Below are positions 25,584-35,151 of a stretch of 64,000 nucleotides of DNA, one piece after another. Source of the stretch: Lawsonibacter asaccharolyticus. GTDB taxonomy: Bacteria > Bacillota > Clostridia > Oscillospirales > Oscillospiraceae. The stretch covers positions 1,178,001 to 1,242,000 of the forward strand of contig BFBT01000001.1 in NCBI GenBank assembly GCA_003112755.1. Direction: 5' to 3'. The notes below the pieces were generated by a model that saw only the letters and a program-made list of their open reading frames with translations, was not told where the DNA came from and made no database searches. Position 1 is the stretch's first letter. Each line of letters begins with the position of its first letter. The translations under genes were made by a program, and so were the position numbers.

Positions 25584-26552
25584 TTAGCTGTAAATGTGGA
25601 TCTTGGAAATGGCCTCGTCCAGCTCTTGCTTCTCCTGAACGGTTAGCTCCCAGGCGGCGGCGGCACAGTTCTCCTCCGCCTCGGCCGCATTGCCTACGCC
25701 GGTGAGGACGGTGTGCATGTAGTCATGGGCAAGGGCCCAGTTAATGGCCACCTGGGCCACCGTGGCCTTGTGGGTCTCAGCGATGCCGTCCATGACCTTA
25801 AGCAGAGTCTGAATCTGGGAGAAGCCGGGCTCGGTGAACATGGGGCCGTAGAAAGAGGCGCGCATATCCCCGTGGCCAAAGGTGGGTACCTCCCGGAACT
25901 GGCCGGTGAGGATGCCGCCGCCCAGAGAGCCATAACCCATTGTGCCGCATCCCTGGCCGGCATAGTACTTCAGAACATCCTCCTTGGTGCGGTTGATCAT
26001 ATTGTAAGGATACTGAACAATATCCAGAACGCCGTCCGCCAGCAGGCGGTCTGCCAGGTCGCGCTCCAAATTGGACATGCCCAGGAAGCGCACCTTCCCC
26101 GCGTTCTTCAGCTCCTTCATGCAGGCGATGGTCTCCTCGATGGGGGTCCCCACCCGATCGTCCCAGTGCATGAGATAGCCGTCGATGTAGTCGGTCTGGA
26201 GCCGCTTCAGGCTGGCATCAATGGACTTGAGCATATTTTTCCGGCTAGAGTCCTTGATAGTGCCCTTGTCGCTGTCGTTGGGGTCCACAAATTCGCTGCC
26301 AAATTTGGTGATCAGAAATACCTTGTCCCGATATCCGCCCTGAAGGGCCTTGCCCAGGACCTCTTCCGAACCACCGGAAGCATAGATAGGGGCGGTGTCC
26401 ACAATGTTTACGCCGCAGTCAATCATGGCGTGCACCGCTGCCACGGCGTCTTCCTGGGTGACGGCACCGAACTGCTTTCCACCCAGCGCCCAGGTGCCCA
26501 GACATAAAACGGAGATATCCTTGCCGGTGCTGCCGAATTTCTTGTAACGCAT
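25584..26552 (-). CDS. Aldo/keto reductase
   Basis: 322 residues, a complete TIM-barrel AKR. The catalytic tetrad is visible: Asp52 and Tyr57 in VDTAPIY, Lys83 in LITKFG, His129 in YLMHWDD. The C-terminal cofactor-binding region is VLTGVGNAAEAEEN. It interconverts a carbonyl and an alcohol with NAD(P)H. Its partner aldehyde dehydrogenase suggests an alcohol-aldehyde-acid sequence. It sits 49 bp downstream of hyuB. Confidence 0.87.
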   Translation of the reverse strand: MRYKKFGSTGKDISVLCLGTWALGGKQFGAVTQEDAVAAVHAMIDCGVNIVDTAPIYASGGSEEVLGKALQGGYRDKVFLITKFGSEFVDPNDSDKGTIKDSSRKNMLKSIDASLKRLQTDYIDGYLMHWDDRVGTPIEETIACMKELKNAGKVRFLGMSNLERDLADRLLADGVLDIVQYPYNMINRTKEDVLKYYAGQGCGTMGYGSLGGGILTGQFREVPTFGHGDMRASFYGPMFTEPGFSQIQTLLKVMDGIAETHKATVAQVAINWALAHDYMHTVLTGVGNAAEAEENCAAAAWELTVQEKQELDEAISKIHIYS

Positions 26553-26601
26553 CCAAAACGCTTCCTTTCTTTATTCATTAAATCGTTGCATGGACTTTTC
26601 G

Positions 26602-28308
26602 TCACGTTTTTCCGAACACTTCAATCTGGGCCAGATCCTCCTCGGTCAGCCCATAGTCCCGCAGAGCGCTCTCCGGGGTGATATATCCCTCCTCCAGGTC
26701 ATGGACAATCAGAGCACGATCCCGCTCCAGGGGATTGCCGTAGCCGCCGGCCCCAGGCATCTGACAGCGGAGCACACCGCCGGATTTCAAGGTGGTACCG
26801 GATTTCTTGGAGTCAATCACCGCCTCCTGATCCGTTCCGGGATAGATGGTGATGACACCAGGTAGACCGGGCTGGCCGCCGAACAACCCCCAGGGCGGCG
26901 TTTTTTGCCGGTCGGCCTTGATGGTAAACTGGCTGTCATGGCCCAGGACCCGGATGTCCTTACTCATGGACAGGCCACCCCGGAACTTGCCGGGCCCGCC
27001 GGAATCCGGCACCAGGGTGTACTGCTCTACCATGTAAGGGAACTCAATCTCCATGCTCTCGATGGGGAGGTTGGAGGTGTTGGTCATGTGGACCTGGACA
27101 CAGCTCAAGCCGTCCTTGTTGAACCGGGCGCCGGAGCCGCCGCCGAAGGTCTCCATATAGACGTAGTACTCGTGGGTCTTGGGGTCCACGCCGCCGAAGT
27201 AGACACCGGTGATGGAGCTGTTGCTCCCCGCCAGTACCTTGTGGGGCACCACTTGAGACATGGCGCCGAACACCATGTCGGCCACCCGCTGGGCTGTGTC
27301 GCTACGGCCAGCGCAGGCCGCCGGCTCGGTGCAGCCCAGGATACAGCCCGGCCGTGTCTTAATCTGGATGGCCCGATAATAGCCTCCGTTGGCCGGCAGG
27401 GTGGGGTCCACAATGCTACGCACGCCATAGTAAACGGCGGCCCGCAAGGCGGACAGGGGGAGATTGATGGCCCCCTTTACCTGGTCCGGATTGTCAGTGA
27501 AGTCCAGGGTGATGTCCTGATCCTGAATCTCCACGGTGACAGACAGCTTGATGGGACCGCTACCCACGCCGTCGGAGTCCAGATAGTCGGAGAAGGTGTG
27601 CACGCCGTTGGGAATCTCCGCCAGAGCCATGCGGATCTTCCGCTCGGAGTAGTCCAGCAGCTCCTCCATGCAGGCGGTGACAGTAGCGGTGCCGTAGCGG
27701 GTGCACACATCCTCCACCCGCTGCACGCCCTTGCGGTTGCAGGCAAACTGGGCGTTCAAGTCTCCCCGGCGGATGTGGTTGACCCGGCAGTTGAGGAGGA
27801 TGAGGTTGAGGATGTCCTCCACCAGCTCCCCCTTCTGGAAAATCTTCACCGGGGGAATCCGGATGCCCTCGGCGTAGATGGAGTCGGAGTCGGCGGCATT
27901 GGAGCCGGGGACTCGGCCACCCACGTCGTTGTGGTGGGCGATGTTGGCAACATAGGCCACTACCTTGTCCTCGTAAAAGACGGGGGAGGCCACGGCGATG
28001 TCGGGCAGGTGGGTGCCGCCGCCGTTATAGGGGTCGTTGGCGATAAACATGTCTCCGGGATGGATTTGGTCGGGAGTAAAATTCTTTTTGATCTCTCCAA
28101 TCAGGCCCAGCAGGGAGCCCAGGTGCATGGGAATATGTTCGGCTTGAGCGATGGTGTGGCCTTCCGCGTCGAACAGCGCGCAGGAGCAGTCCTTGCGCTC
28201 CTTGATGTTGGTGGAATATGCGGACTTGACCAGGACTGCGCCCATCTCCTCAGCGATGGACATGAAGGTGTTTCCAATAACCTCCAGCAGGATACCATCA
28301 ATTTTCAC
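26602..28308 (-). CDS. hyuB: HyuB-type hydantoinase/oxoprolinase/acetone-carboxylase subunit
   Basis: 568 residues, the normal length for hydantoinase B. Typical blocks: VLVKSAYSTNIKERKDCSCA near the N-terminus, PGDMFIANDPYNGGGTHLPD (metal-binding region), HHNDVGGRVPGS and TDNPDQVKGAINLP. The first bases overlap the end of hyuA by 4 (ATGA), indicating coupled translation. With HyuA it forms an ATP-dependent enzyme that opens lactam or hydantoin rings or carboxylates ketones. The subfamily is undecided. Confidence 0.88.
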   Translation of the reverse strand: MKIDGILLEVIGNTFMSIAEEMGAVLVKSAYSTNIKERKDCSCALFDAEGHTIAQAEHIPMHLGSLLGLIGEIKKNFTPDQIHPGDMFIANDPYNGGGTHLPDIAVASPVFYEDKVVAYVANIAHHNDVGGRVPGSNAADSDSIYAEGIRIPPVKIFQKGELVEDILNLILLNCRVNHIRRGDLNAQFACNRKGVQRVEDVCTRYGTATVTACMEELLDYSERKIRMALAEIPNGVHTFSDYLDSDGVGSGPIKLSVTVEIQDQDITLDFTDNPDQVKGAINLPLSALRAAVYYGVRSIVDPTLPANGGYYRAIQIKTRPGCILGCTEPAACAGRSDTAQRVADMVFGAMSQVVPHKVLAGSNSSITGVYFGGVDPKTHEYYVYMETFGGGSGARFNKDGLSCVQVHMTNTSNLPIESMEIEFPYMVEQYTLVPDSGGPGKFRGGLSMSKDIRVLGHDSQFTIKADRQKTPPWGLFGGQPGLPGVITIYPGTDQEAVIDSKKSGTTLKSGGVLRCQMPGAGGYGNPLERDRALIVHDLEEGYITPESALRDYGLTEEDLAQIEVFGKT

Positions 28309-30380
28309 GCCTCGTCGCCTCCTTTCCCGTCGCCAAAGGCATTTACAATCAGATTGCCGTGGATATCCACCTCAAACCAGGTGTTGGGCGGAATGACTGT
28401 GGTGGAGTCCATCTGCTCCACAATGCACGGGCCGTCCACACGGGGACAGCGGCCGAATTTGCTTCTGTCATAGACAGGGCAGCGAACCAGACCCGACTCC
28501 TCGAAGTAGACATCCCGATGGTCTATCACCGCTCCGGAGGGGGTCTCCATGTGCCCAGTCAGCTCGGCCAGTCGGGGCTTTTGCACCTGACCGATGGCCT
28601 CGCTGCGGAAGTTGACAAACTGAACGGGGGCGTTGGGATTGTAATAGCCGTAGTTCATCTCGTGGGCCCGGAAGAAATCTTCCTTCATTCGGTCCAGGTC
28701 CGCCTGATCCACCAGACCGGCGGGAATTTCCACCTGGAGCTCGTAGTTCTGTCCCACGTACCGCATCTCGGCCACGTTGTGGAATTGGCGCCGCTGCTCC
28801 GGGACGTTTTCCGAGGCCAGCCACCGGCTGCCCTCCTCCATCAGCGGCAGAACCGCCTGGTTAATCTGCTCGGGCGTCGCCTGGTCGTAGGGGATGAGGG
28901 CGGTTTTCACATAGCTCTTTTTGATGTCTGCCGTCAGCAGACCCAGGGCGCACAGAGCGCCGGGGGCGGGTGGGATGAGCACCGTGTGGATGCCCATCTC
29001 CTGGGCCAGGTGGACGGCGTGGAGGGGACCGGCGCCGCCGTAGGCCACCAGGGTGAAATCGGAGGGGTTGTGGCCTTTTTCCACGGTAATCACACGGATG
29101 GCCCGGGCCATGTTGGAGTTGACGACGCTGATGACGCCCTGGGCCGCTGCCTCCACGGAGAGTCCCATAGGGTCTGCAATCTGCTTTTTCATGGCCGCCC
29201 GGGACAGTTGGGCGTCGATTTTCAGCCGGCCGCCCAGTACGTAGTGGGGATTGATCCGCCCCAGCACCAGATTGGCGTCGGTGACCACGGGTTGTTCATT
29301 GCCCAAGTTATAGGCTACCGGCCCGGGATTGGCGCCCGCGCTCTCTGGCCCCACCTTCAGTGCGCCCGCGTTGTCGATGTGGGCGATGGAGCCGCCGCCG
29401 GCGCCTACCGCGTGGACATCGATCATGGGCACACCGGAGGGCAGGCCACACACCTTGCGCTTGGTAGTGTATTCCGCAATTCCATCCTTTACCAGCGAGA
29501 CATCGGTACTGGTTCCCCCCATATCATAGGTGATGATGTCCAGGAAACCAGCCGCCTTGGCAACGTAAACGGCGCCCATAACCCCCGCGCTGGGGCCGGA
29601 CAGGGCCGTCTGGACAGGGGTCTGAATGGTGGAGGAGATGGACATGACGCCGCCGTTGGACTGGGTGATGTAGGGCTCCACCCTGACACCCACCTGGCGG
29701 ATGCGATCCTGCAGGTGGTGGATGTACATTTTCATCCGGGGGCCCAGATAGGAGTTGATCACCGTGGTGCTGAGACGTTCAAACTCCCGAAACTCCGGAA
29801 GAATGGTGGAGGAGACGGAGCAATAGACCTCGGGCCAGGTCTCCTTGATGCACTGCTCTACAATTCGCTCGTTTTCCGGGTTCAGGAAGGAGAACAGGAA
29901 GCATACCGCCAGCGACTCCACACCCTTTTCCTTCAGCTGGCTGAGTACCCGCAGCACCTCGTCCCGATTTACCTTCCGGAGGATGGTGCCGTCGGCCATG
30001 GTACGTTCGTCCACCTCCCGGCGAAGCGCGCGGCGCACCAGGGTCTCCGGTTTGTCCTCCATAATATCATACAGGGAGGGGCGTGTCTGACGGCCGATTT
30101 CCAGCAGGTCCCGGAAGCCCTTTGTAGTGATCAGAGCGGTCTTCGCGCCCTTGCGCTCAATAATCATGTTGGTTGCAACCGTGGTGCCGTGGCCAAAATA
30201 CTCCAGCTGCTCCACCGGGACCCCGTAGAGCGCCAGAGTTTCTTTTGTCCCGTTTGCAATTGCTTCTGACTGGTCATGCAAAGTGGAGGAAAGCTTATAG
30301 GTGTAGTAGGCTCCTGTTTCTGAGTTCAGCAACGTGACATCGGTAAAGGTACCACCTACGTCAATACCGATTCGATACAT
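28305..30380 (-). CDS. hyuA: HyuA-type hydantoinase/oxoprolinase ATPase subunit
   Basis: 691 residues. The N-terminal ASKHA nucleotide site is YRIGIDVGGTFTDVTLLN, followed by GHGTTVATNMIIERKG. The central ATPase block is IITYDMGGTSTDVSLV, with the later AYGGAGPLHAVHLAQEMG and a C-terminal hydantoinase_A tail. Length and order fit N-methylhydantoinase A, 5-oxoprolinase A-part or acetone/acetophenone carboxylase subunits. It is first in the leftward operon; a 351-bp divergent region separates it from the glycerate kinase. A Na+/glutamate symporter nearby makes 5-oxoproline one candidate substrate. Confidence 0.88.
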   Translation of the reverse strand: MYRIGIDVGGTFTDVTLLNSETGAYYTYKLSSTLHDQSEAIANGTKETLALYGVPVEQLEYFGHGTTVATNMIIERKGAKTALITTKGFRDLLEIGRQTRPSLYDIMEDKPETLVRRALRREVDERTMADGTILRKVNRDEVLRVLSQLKEKGVESLAVCFLFSFLNPENERIVEQCIKETWPEVYCSVSSTILPEFREFERLSTTVINSYLGPRMKMYIHHLQDRIRQVGVRVEPYITQSNGGVMSISSTIQTPVQTALSGPSAGVMGAVYVAKAAGFLDIITYDMGGTSTDVSLVKDGIAEYTTKRKVCGLPSGVPMIDVHAVGAGGGSIAHIDNAGALKVGPESAGANPGPVAYNLGNEQPVVTDANLVLGRINPHYVLGGRLKIDAQLSRAAMKKQIADPMGLSVEAAAQGVISVVNSNMARAIRVITVEKGHNPSDFTLVAYGGAGPLHAVHLAQEMGIHTVLIPPAPGALCALGLLTADIKKSYVKTALIPYDQATPEQINQAVLPLMEEGSRWLASENVPEQRRQFHNVAEMRYVGQNYELQVEIPAGLVDQADLDRMKEDFFRAHEMNYGYYNPNAPVQFVNFRSEAIGQVQKPRLAELTGHMETPSGAVIDHRDVYFEESGLVRCPVYDRSKFGRCPRVDGPCIVEQMDSTTVIPPNTWFEVDIHGNLIVNAFGDGKGGDEA

Positions 30381-30731
30381 TGGCTCACACTCCTTTGACC
30401 GTTTAAAATTATATGATTCGTCTGAATATATACATACAATACCGATCTATGCTTACAGTATACACCACGAGTTTTGCACATGTCAATATATTTGATTTGG
30501 ATATCAAACAATAAATTAAACAAAATAACCAAAACAAAACTGGTTATATTGCTGTATTGAATGCGAAAATGTACTATGATATACTTTTTTCGCTGAGCAA
30601 TATCCTATAACGCAGAACCTCTTAAAGGAAAAAACAGGGGGGAATACGCTGCGCCAGGGTGCCTGATCTGCAAAATGTATGAGATGAAATATTTTTTTAC
30701 CTAGCGAATACTGCTGTATGGGGGTTTCTTT
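30381..30731. promoter_or_regulatory. Divergent promoter region with two candidate operators
   Basis: There is no gene in 351 bp. Two perfect inverted repeats are present: TTTGAT-N6-ATCAAA (30491-30508) and ATAACC-N11-GGTTAT (30525-30547), in very AT-rich sequence. They lie between hyuA and the glycerate kinase operon and are likely sites for the RpiR regulator encoded at 33599. Confidence 0.5.
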
Positions 30732-32150
30732 ATGGGCAAAAAAATAAAAAATCGCAGCGAGCTTCTTTCACACGGACACCGGCATTCCCGGCAGACAGTT
30801 CTTGATATTACTGACGCCGCGCTGGAAGAACTGGATGCCTACGGGCGGATTCGCTCCTTTTTAAAATGTGAGGGAAATCTGCTGAGGATTGGAGATCGCT
30901 GTTGGGATCTGGACCGCAAGCGAAACGTCTATCTCATCGGTGCGGGAAAGGCGTGCAACGCCATGGCCATGGCGGTGGAGGATGCGCTGGGCGAGCGCCT
31001 GACCGATGGGATCGCGGTGGTCAAAATTCTGGAGCCCGGGGACCGGTTTGTGCGTACCAGGGTTCGGATTGGCGGACATCCGATTCCCAACCAGGCCGGC
31101 TACGAGGCCTGCCTGGAGATTTTGGACCTCATTGACCGGGCTGGACCGGAGGATCTATTCCTGTGCGTGATGAGTGGAGGCTCATCGGCACTGATGAGCT
31201 GTCCGGTGGACGGAATTTCCCTAGAGGATGAGCAAAAGACCACGGATATTCTGCTGAAATCCGGCGCTGGAATCCTGGAGATCAACGCGGTGCGCCGCCA
31301 CATCTCCCGCATGAACGGAGGCAGGATGGCCCAGCGGATTGCGGACCGGGGAGCGGAACTCATCGGCTTCAACATCAGCGATTCCGTGTCCAATCCGCCC
31401 ACCAGGGACATTTCCATACCTTGGGAGCACTACTACGGCACGCCCATGGGCCCGGACCAGACCACCCTTCAGGACGCTCTGGCCTGCATCGAAAAGTACA
31501 ATCTCCACAGCCGCCTGCCGGCGTCCGTAACCCGGTATCTCGCCTCCTGTGGCCCTGCCGGCGAGACACCCAAGGCCTTTCCCCAAAATACATACTATCA
31601 AATCAACACCTTGCCGGACAGCGCTGCGGCCGCACAGCGCGCAGCGGAACAGCTGGGCCTGCGCGCGGTGGTGCTCTCTACCTTCATCGAGGGAGAGGCC
31701 AAGGATATGGGGACGCTCATGGCCTCCATCGCCAGAGAAATACAGGCCTATCACCGCCCGGTGCCGCCCCCCTGCGCCCTCATATCCGTAGGGGAGTCGG
31801 TCACCACCATTTCGGAGGACTGTGTTATTACCGGGCACGGCGGACCGTCCCAGGAGATGGCGCTCAGCTTTGCGGTGTCCGCCACAAAAACCAGGGGTGC
31901 CTGTCTGCTCTCCATTGATACCGAGGGGACGGACGGCACCACCGTATGCGCGGGCGGCATCACCGATTCCGACAGCCTAGCGGATATGGAGAGAGCCGGC
32001 GTGGACATCTACGGCGCTCTGCGGGGGCATGCCAGCTTTGAGGCGCTCTCCGCTGCGGGCTGCGTAGTCATGACCGGTAATACCGGCACCAACCTGTGTG
32101 ATCTGAATATTATGTATGTACCCGTTCCAGAGAAGGAAGAGGAGAAATGA
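30732..32150 (+). CDS. Glycerate 2-kinase (GckA/MOFRL family)
   Basis: 472 residues. The N-domain has VYLIGAGKACNAMAMAVEDAL and CVMSGGSSALMSCPVDGISL, with the EINAVRRHISRMNGGRMAQ lysine/arginine block. The C-terminal MOFRL-type domain has TGHGGPSQEMALSFAV and SIDTEGTDGTTVCAGG. The family phosphorylates glycerate at C2 to give 2-phosphoglycerate. The stop overlaps the start of the enolase-like gene, so product and next enzyme are genetically coupled. GGGGG lies about 8 bases before the ATG. Confidence 0.85.
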   Translation: MGKKIKNRSELLSHGHRHSRQTVLDITDAALEELDAYGRIRSFLKCEGNLLRIGDRCWDLDRKRNVYLIGAGKACNAMAMAVEDALGERLTDGIAVVKILEPGDRFVRTRVRIGGHPIPNQAGYEACLEILDLIDRAGPEDLFLCVMSGGSSALMSCPVDGISLEDEQKTTDILLKSGAGILEINAVRRHISRMNGGRMAQRIADRGAELIGFNISDSVSNPPTRDISIPWEHYYGTPMGPDQTTLQDALACIEKYNLHSRLPASVTRYLASCGPAGETPKAFPQNTYYQINTLPDSAAAAQRAAEQLGLRAVVLSTFIEGEAKDMGTLMASIAREIQAYHRPVPPPCALISVGESVTTISEDCVITGHGGPSQEMALSFAVSATKTRGACLLSIDTEGTDGTTVCAGGITDSDSLADMERAGVDIYGALRGHASFEALSAAGCVVMTGNTGTNLCDLNIMYVPVPEKEEEK

Positions 32151-33448
32151 TGATGAATACTGTAATTCAGAAAATTTCCGCCCGTCAGGTACTGGACTGC
32201 AAAGCGAGACCCATGCTGGAGGTGGACGTGTTTACGCAGGACGGCAGCATGGGCCGGGGCGCCGCGCCCACCGGAACCTCGGTAGGAGCCCACGAGGCAT
32301 TTGTCCTCCGGGACTATGATGTAAACGAGTTTAACGGCTTGAGTGTCCACAAGGCCGTAAATACAGTGGAAACGGTCATTGCTCCGGCACTGCTTGGAAT
32401 GGATGCAGCCGATCAGCGGGCAATTGACCAGCGTATGCTGGAACTGGACGGAACGGAGAACAAAGAGCGACTGGGCGGCAACTCCATTTACAGCGTCTCC
32501 ATTGCCTGCCTGCGCGCTGCGGCTGCTGCCCACAAGATGCCGGTGTACCGCTATCTTCGGGGCGGAGTGCTGACCAACATCCCCCTGCCTACCTTCAATG
32601 TAATTAACGGCGGACGTTATCCCCAGCTGACTCAGCCCTTTAACGAATTCATGCTGGCCCCCTGGAAGGCCGACTCGGTGGAGGAGGCCGTGGAACTGGC
32701 GGTGAAGGTCTATCAACGCCTGGAACAGGTGATTAGCCGGTATTTGGGAGGCAAAAAGCCCTTCCTGGGCGGGTCCTACGGCTGGGCAGCTCCCAGCGAT
32801 GATCCCGATGTTGTCCTGCAACTGATGGCTCAGGCAGTGGAGGAGTGCGGCTGCGCGGATAAAATGGCCTACTGCTTGGATTGCGCCTCCAGCGAAATGT
32901 ACGACAGACACACGGACACCTATCTCTACGGCTCCCGCCGGGTCTCTCGAGAGGAGCTGATCGACCACGCCGCCGAGCTGATTCGGAAGTATCCCATCTT
33001 GTTCATTGAGGATCTGCTGGCAGAGGACGATTGGGATGGATTTGTTCAGGCCCATCAGAAGCTGAAGGGGGTCAAGCTGATTGGCGACGATTTCATTGTG
33101 ACCAACCGCCGGCGGCTCCAGAAGGCCTATGAGCGCCATGCGCTGGACGGATTTATCCTAAAACCCAACCAGGTGGGCACCATCACTGAGGCCCTGGATA
33201 CTCACGCCTACGCCCAGAGCAAAGGTCTGCTTACCATCCCCTCCGGCCGTTCCGGCGGGGCTGTGGGCGATATTGTGGCCGACTTGGCGCTGGCCCTGGA
33301 GGCGCCCATTTCCAAAAATGGGGCACCCAAGTCCGGAGAGCGGCTGGACAAAATCAACTCCCTGCTCCGCGCCAGTAGCGACAACCCTGCCAGCCATCTG
33401 TGGAATCTGACGGAGGTATTCTATCCGCTCTGCCTCCAACACGCTTAA
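32147..33448 (+). CDS. Divergent enolase paralog, catalytic residues altered
   Basis: 433 residues, collinear with enolase. Magnesium ligands are kept: Asp245 (LDCASSE), Glu288 (FIEDLL) and Asp314 (IGDDFIVTN). The catalytic lysine 339 (LKPNQVGT) and Lys390 (SKNGAP) are kept. Changed: the loop His of NGGxH is Tyr158, the DE of GDEGG is replaced (GGSYGW, 208-213), the His of SHRSGE is Gly367 (PSGRSGG), and the N-terminal SRGNPT is CKARPM. A housekeeping enolase therefore must exist elsewhere. It likely acts on a related 2-phospho or acid substrate. Start codon choice among ATGATGATG is uncertain by two codons. Confidence 0.82.
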   Translation: MMMNTVIQKISARQVLDCKARPMLEVDVFTQDGSMGRGAAPTGTSVGAHEAFVLRDYDVNEFNGLSVHKAVNTVETVIAPALLGMDAADQRAIDQRMLELDGTENKERLGGNSIYSVSIACLRAAAAAHKMPVYRYLRGGVLTNIPLPTFNVINGGRYPQLTQPFNEFMLAPWKADSVEEAVELAVKVYQRLEQVISRYLGGKKPFLGGSYGWAAPSDDPDVVLQLMAQAVEECGCADKMAYCLDCASSEMYDRHTDTYLYGSRRVSREELIDHAAELIRKYPILFIEDLLAEDDWDGFVQAHQKLKGVKLIGDDFIVTNRRRLQKAYERHALDGFILKPNQVGTITEALDTHAYAQSKGLLTIPSGRSGGAVGDIVADLALALEAPISKNGAPKSGERLDKINSLLRASSDNPASHLWNLTEVFYPLCLQHA

Positions 33449-33598
33449 AATGCACAGAACTGTTAAAAAGTTCGCCGCAACCTCGGACTCTCTTGTCAAA
33501 AACGATAAAATACGCTATAATTAAGCTATCATTTCTAGCAGAGACGGTGTTTGCGGCTGATCAGGAAAGTGACGCTACATCAGGAAGGATAGGGTTCT

Positions 33599-34447
33599 AT
33601 GACAGATTTCCAACAGCAGATCCGAAATGCGTATGAGCATTTGACCAACATCCAGCGGACCATCGCAGATTACTTTCTGGAACATCTGGATACGATTCCG
33701 TTTAAAAGGCTGGAGGAGTTGGCAGATCTGATTGGGGTCAGCACCACCTCCGTGATTCGATTTACCCGCAGCATCGGCTATCAGGGCTACGGCGATATGC
33801 AACAGGAACTGCAGCAAAGTATTTTGGGAAAAGCCAGCTTACCGGAACGGCTCAAAAGCTCCATACAGGCGGAAGGGGATAACCACCTGCTCCTGCGTAC
33901 ATTTCAGACGGATGTCGATAATATTCAAGAGACCTTGTCTGTCTTATCTGAAACGGTTTTGTCGGAAGCGGTATCCTCTATTGTTCAGGCAAGAAATGTC
34001 TATATCATCGGAATTCGCGGCAACTTTTCTGTGGCTCACTATTTGGGGTACCGCTTGGGACAGATCAAGCCGGGAGTACATTTGGTGGACGGGATTTCCA
34101 TGGCCTATCCCGAGCAGGTCATAGGAATCCAGCCTGAGGATATCTGCATTGCATTTTTGACTCCCCGCTATTCAAAAATGACGGCCAATTTGGTTTCGTG
34201 GATCAAACGAAAAGGAATTAAAGTCATTTTGTTTACCAAAGCGGGAAACAAGGAGATTCACCCGTATGGAGATATCATTTTACCTTGTCAGACAACAGGT
34301 GTATCGTATAAGAGCTCATTGACGGCCTTGTTTTGTGTCTGCAATTATCTTTTAGCGGCAGTTGCACTGCAGGATCATGATCATGCAATGGATACTTTGG
34401 CGAATACAGAGGAATTACTGGGTCAAGGATTTTTCTTGGGTATTTAA
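33599..34447 (+). CDS. RpiR/MurR-family transcriptional regulator
   Basis: 282 residues. The N-terminal HTH_6 (about residues 1-77) includes ELADLIGVSTTSVIRFTRSIGYQGY. The C-terminal SIS domain (about 110-250) includes ARNVYIIGIRGNFSVAHYLG and EDICIAFLTPRYSKMTANLV. SIS domains of this family bind phosphosugars or phospho-acids, so a pathway intermediate such as a phosphoglycerate could be the effector. AAGGATAGG precedes the ATG, 150 bp after the enolase-like gene. It probably controls the divergent cluster. Confidence 0.88.
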   Translation: MTDFQQQIRNAYEHLTNIQRTIADYFLEHLDTIPFKRLEELADLIGVSTTSVIRFTRSIGYQGYGDMQQELQQSILGKASLPERLKSSIQAEGDNHLLLRTFQTDVDNIQETLSVLSETVLSEAVSSIVQARNVYIIGIRGNFSVAHYLGYRLGQIKPGVHLVDGISMAYPEQVIGIQPEDICIAFLTPRYSKMTANLVSWIKRKGIKVILFTKAGNKEIHPYGDIILPCQTTGVSYKSSLTALFCVCNYLLAAVALQDHDHAMDTLANTEELLGQGFFLGI

Positions 34448-34459
34448 AATTAAAGGGAA

Positions 34460-35018
34460 ATAGCCTCGGAAAACCTTTCTATGGACTGGTTTTCCTATAA
34501 CCGGGAACGGGCACAGGAGGAGCAATAAAAATATCTTAAGCTCTCCAGAAATAGAGGCTCCCTATGTTTGACCCACACGCCGACCCACACGGAGAAAGGA
34601 CTGTACGGAGCCAAGGAGCAAAGAGTGCCGCCGACCTCATCCTTTTGGAGAAAAAGGGCCGGAAAGCGTTGGAATATAAAGACTGGAAGGCTCCCAATCA
34701 GTTGGTAAGGAGCAGATCCAGCAGTACGGATATACTGTGGACACTGTGCGGCAGACGATCCAGAAAAACTTTGCGGCAAAAGGATTATCCTGCGTTTCCA
34801 ATGGCGAGAAGTGTCCTTTATAGGCTGTGGCAGCGAAGAAGATTTCTCTAATATGTGGGCCATTTTGATGGCATTGCTTCGGACAGACGGATAGATTGGT
34901 TTCCCAAGTTCGCGGCTTCCTGCACTTGGTATGATGATGACGGTACGCAGGAAGATGTGCTGTCTCAGGCAGGGAAAGTGTCTGGATACTGCGGGGCACC
35001 ACAGTAGGATAAATAAAA
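34460..35018 (+). other. Decayed coding remnants, probably mobile-element origin
   Basis: No intact gene. Protein-like pieces appear in shifting frames, for example KDWKAPNQLV joined by a one-base shift to EQIQQYGYTVDTVRQTIQKN (about 34680-34825), and a stretch ending AGKVSGYCGAPQ before a stop near 35008. The segment abuts the right copy of the long repeat at 35019. Its family was not recognised. Confidence 0.4.
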
Positions 35019-35151
35019 AACAACGCTTTTTTATCTGTCAAATGAAGGCATCAGCATTTTTGAAAATGTCTGCAAGATTGGTCTTCCCTTGCCCGGTCAG
35101 CTCAAAAATCTTTTAGAAAAATTTAAAGACATCAAAAATCAGGCGGAGTAA
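35019..35151 (+). pseudogene. 3' fragment of holin gene
   Basis: Matches the last 44 codons of the holin at 16593-16985 (reading NEGISIFENVCKIGLPLP) with one Arg-to-Gln change, and has no start. It marks the left edge of the right-hand repeat. Confidence 0.85.

Noticed and set aside
19298..30269. Long plus-strand frames opposite the hydrogenase-hyuA cluster
   Set aside because: They are mirror frames of GC-rich real genes on the minus strand, with no ribosome sites and no recognisable domains.
31221..33139. Minus-strand frames opposite the glycerate kinase and enolase-like genes
   Set aside because: Shadow frames; the plus-strand genes have full-length domain matches.
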